Positions 60,862 through 64,000 of a stretch of DNA of 64,000 nucleotides are shown here, piece by piece. Within the stretch, counting starts at the first letter, position 1; every line of letters starts with the position of its first letter. The notes beneath the pieces are model-generated. The model had not been told where the DNA came from. It searched no databases and saw only the letters and a list, made by a program, of their open reading frames with translations. This stretch comes from Lutjanus erythropterus (taxonomy: Eukaryota > Chordata > Actinopteri > Lutjaniformes > Lutjanidae): the NCBI GenBank assembly GCA_020091685.1, contig CM034597.1, forward strand, positions 1,744,646 through 1,808,645, in the 5' to 3' direction. The translations under genes and the position numbers were made by a program.

Positions 60862-61234
60862 ATATTTGTGTTAGTATCTACATTAGCATTTGAAAGGCAC
60901 TACTTATCTTCTGCAAGTAAACCGACGCCACAGAAGTTAAATGTCCATTTAAATAATACAACCTGAGAGAGAGAAAGATAAGACCCCAGCGACACACCTG
61001 CAGAGGGTGGTAAATTTGTCTGTGTGTGTTGGTGTGTGTCTTGATCAGATCCTCATCACTCAAACTCTGTCATAACAATCTTTGTAGCTGATGGTGGGCA
61101 GAGAAATAAACTGGTGGCAGTGTGCTGGGTGCTAATGAGAAGCTCGTCTATGTGAATATTGCAAAATATCACAATATGTAAGGATAGACAAGATCAGAGT
61201 CAAGTGATGCTTTGTTAGTCACCGGCTGTTAGAA

Positions 61235-61282
61235 CACACAAACACACGCACACATGCATGTATATAGACACAGACACACACA
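61235..61282. repeat. CA-rich microsatellite
   Basis: Imperfect CA units broken by GCATGTATATAGA. Confidence 0.7.
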
Positions 61283-61299
61283 CTGGTACCCAAATGTTA

Positions 61300-62115
61300 G
61301 AAATGCTGCAGAAGTGCCCTCTTTGTTGCCCATATGGCAAATAAAACATGATAATTTCCTCCAGAGTGGCCCAATATTTAAAATAATGTGGTAAAGTGCC
61401 CTCTAGGGTACACTTGCAGTAGACAAAACCTGGTAAACTGCTAAACCAGGGGACAAAACATTGTAAAGTGCCCCCTAAAGTGCCCTTCCAGCAGACAAAA
61501 CATGATAAAGTACACTGTCGGGGTCCCCTTTGAGTGGACAGAGCGTGGTAAAGTGCCCGTCCAAAATATTGTAAAATGTCCTCTGGATTGCCCTTCAAGT
61601 GGAAAAAACATAGTAAAGTACCTTTAGAGTGTTCTTTAAGTGGAAACAAACATGGTAAAGTGCCCTCTGAAGTACCCTTCTAGTGGAGGAAATGTGGTAA
61701 AGTGCCCTATAAAGTGCTCTTCCAGGGCACAAAATTTAGTAAAGTGCCCTGTAGAGTGCACCTCCATTGGGCGAAACTTGGTTAATTGCCCTCTAATGTG
61801 TCCCACCACTGGATGATACTTGTTAAATTGCCCTCTAGAGTGCCCTTCCACTGGACAAAACATAGTAAAGTGCCCTCAAAGGTGTCCTTCCATTGGATAG
61901 AATGTGGTAAAGTGACCTCTAAAGTGTCCTTCCATTGGGTGAAACATGGTAGATTACATTTTGACTTTCGGTGCACTGGTGCTCAACTACATACAGCCGG
62001 CACCCTTATTTATTTGGTCTGACAAAATGTGAGAAGTGCCCTTTAGAGTGCCAATCCCCTGGATGGAATGTAGTAAAGTGCCCTTCTGGTGGACGAAACA
62101 TGGTCAAGTGCTCTC
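61300..62115. repeat. Minisatellite, unit about 41-44 bp
   Basis: About 18-20 degenerate units built on GTGGTAAAGTGCCCTCTAGA then GTGCCCTTCCAGTGGACAAA ACAT. Units diverge by perhaps 10-25%. Many units are near 42 bp, so minus-strand frames stay open for long stretches (61215-61976), giving repeated QWK.TLEGTL peptides without any sign of being a gene. Confidence 0.85.
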
Positions 62116-63159
62116 TTGACTGAGTATGCTGGTACCAAACCACATACAGCTGGTGCTCTTATGTTTTTTTGGTCCTGCCCCTCAGACAGCCTGACTCCTG
62201 GTTAACATAGCATGGGACAGGCTGTAAGTCACAGGTATCTATCAATGTAAATATTTCATGGCAAACGCTATATACACCCCCACCCCTGTCAGACATTTGC
62301 AAATATTTCAAACACCTCAGTATAAAACACCTATCTCTTCCTCCATCTATTCATCCGTCCATTCATTCACCCATCCATCACTTTCCATTTTCCTATATGT
62401 TCATCTACTGCCCCCACTTCTTTGTCTATCAAATCTCCTCTCCTCTTCCTCTCTATTATTTTCTCCCTCCTTCCCGCCCCCGGCACAAATCAAATTATGC
62501 TGTCAACTTCAAAAATGAAATGAGCCGCCGTTCATATTTCTTGTTCTGCACAAACACAAACATGTGTTAATTTGTGTCGCTGTCCTTACAGATTTGCCTG
62601 TTAGGGCAGGCTGGTATAGATTACCTCCTTCTGCCGGGTTGAAGGCAGTGAGGGAGTGGGGAGGATTTCTATGTGTGGGTGTGGATGTGATTAAACTGTT
62701 TCTCAAGCTACTCCAGCCTTGTGCAGTGAATACATAATGGCCTGTAATTAAGAAAATGTAAAAAATGATTAGGCCTTGACTGCTGCTGTATTATCAAGTA
62801 TTACTCTAGAATGCACCAAAAATGACACTGAAATGTCAGCAAATAAGACACAACAGACTGAATGAAAAATCAAGCTACTGACCAAATTAAGAAATGACTG
62901 AATGATTAAATGAAAAGTGAGGCAGACTTACATGCTTCATTTAAACTGGCTTTTTATATAAGTTGATGACATAAAAGGTTAATTAATTGAACAACAGCGA
63001 CTGAGAAACACAGGTGTGAACAACTAAGTTTTAATTAAAACTCACTAATAGGAATTGTTTTAAATTATCCAGCGAATGTCATGGAAAGCTCAATATAAAA
63101 TGAATATGGAACATATGGAATTGCCAAGTAGAAGTTCTTATTTTTAAAGTTTGTGTGTT

Positions 63160-63197
63160 CTGAGTTTGTCACACCACAGAAATACGTGTTATTAACT
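63160..63197 (+). repeat. Dispersed segment TTCTGAGTTTGTCACACCAC, copy 2
   Basis: See the copy at 14828-14866. Confidence 0.7.
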
Positions 63198-63379
63198 ATG
63201 TGTGCTATAATGAACATCATGTCTGTCTTTAATTGTTGTCAAAATTATGATATCATTGAAAATGAAAGATTTCAAAACATGACAGATTCCTGTGAGCATT
63301 GGTTGACATATTTGCCATTGAGCAACATAACACAAAACTAGCATGCAATAAAAAAGTCTACTAGCTGGACAGTTGGACA

Positions 63380-63645
63380 GGTATTAAATTACACTGGGTT
63401 AAGAAACACTGGGTTAAAGCTTAACACCAGGTACCAATGTTTTTGACCCAGTGTCAGTGTCATGTTCCTGTTGGGTTACTTTGATTCAAACCTTCTGTTG
63501 GGTGTTTTTTTTTTACCCATGGGTACTTGGTTAAATTAACACTATAACTCAGATGCTGCGTCAAAACCCAGCTGGGAATGGGTGAAATTAACCTAGCATT
63601 GCACCACTGCTATGCACTATTTAGCCATAACCCAGAGTTTTTCAT
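63380..63645. repeat. GGGTTAA/TTAACCC motif cluster
   Basis: Repeated CTGGGTTAA, GACCCAGTGT, TTGGGTTACT, TACCCATGGGTA and TAACCCAG over about 270 bp. Probably a small DNA element with internal inverted motifs; ends not resolved. Confidence 0.4.
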
Positions 63646-64000
63646 GTGTAGGTACAATATACATCTAGATTTAGTCTGTCAAAATTCCATTTCTTACTTG
63701 ACAAGCCTACTAATGATATTCTGACTGTAAGATGCTATATTCTAAATGTTTCTCTTTGAATCACTGTCTTTCGACTGTACCTCATTTCTAATTTTTGGAT
63801 GCTTTGGGCAAAAAGTTTGCCAAATGAATACATGGAGATGAAAAAGAGTTTATTTCCTTGATGTGAGCAACTTTTGGGTTGCAAGGCCGCACTGCAACGA
63901 TATAGTGGTATCTTAGAAAAGATCAACCGTCTAATCTGGCAGCTTTACCTTCTGTCAAACCAAGAGAAGACTGTTCATTTTTTTGTATAATTACTTTGAG

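Noticed and set aside
61215-61649. 144-codon minus-strand frame
   Set aside because: Translation of the minisatellite plus a CA-rich tract; no start context or homology recognised.
61300-62115. CRISPR-like regularly spaced repeats
   Set aside because: Units are contiguous and degenerate with no distinct spacers, in a vertebrate genome.

Overview
The window is vertebrate nuclear DNA from a ray-finned fish, most likely a percomorph teleost. The evidence is a split vertebrate neuroligin gene with some very short introns, two V-SINE copies, a tRNA-headed fish SINE, a pogo-type element with the fish end motif ACTATAAGTCGC, and many small TIR-bearing DNA elements. It is AT-rich and gene-poor. I see no bacterial-style operon, CRISPR array, rRNA, free-standing tRNA gene or recognisable endogenous virus.

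The only gene I can support is the 3' part of neuroligin-1 (nlgn1) on the minus strand. Seven coding exons lie between 46351 and 28500. Joined, they encode about 612 residues: the second half of the cholinesterase-like domain, the O-glycosylation-type stalk, the membrane span and the whole cytoplasmic tail ending in the PDZ ligand TTRV. All junctions are GT-AG and in frame. The N-terminal exons are not visible and should lie beyond position 64000, since 46352-64000 reads as one long intron.

Layout. 1-28499: sequence downstream of nlgn1, crowded with repeats, plus the probable nlgn1 3' UTR near 28499 and one unrecognised 210-bp exon-like open segment at 26227-26436. 28500-46351: nlgn1 exons and introns, with a SINE, a hAT-like element, a TTAA-flanked element and short tandem repeats in the introns. 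46352-64000: large upstream nlgn1 intron with microsatellites, nested DNA elements, a LINE 3' end and an 850-bp minisatellite.

The points most worth a second look are in nlgn1. Four introns appear that, as I remember the mammalian gene, are absent there; three of them sit at AG|GT exon junctions. The alternative donor that would remove splice insert B seems impossible because the glycine codon is GGG. A symmetric 78-bp exon encodes the dimer-interface helix. The CaMKII threonine of the mammalian tail appears to be missing. Outside the gene, the most unusual structures are a 16-bp perfect inverted repeat with a 2-nt loop, a set of interleaved inverted repeats at 3255-3360, and nested transposons.
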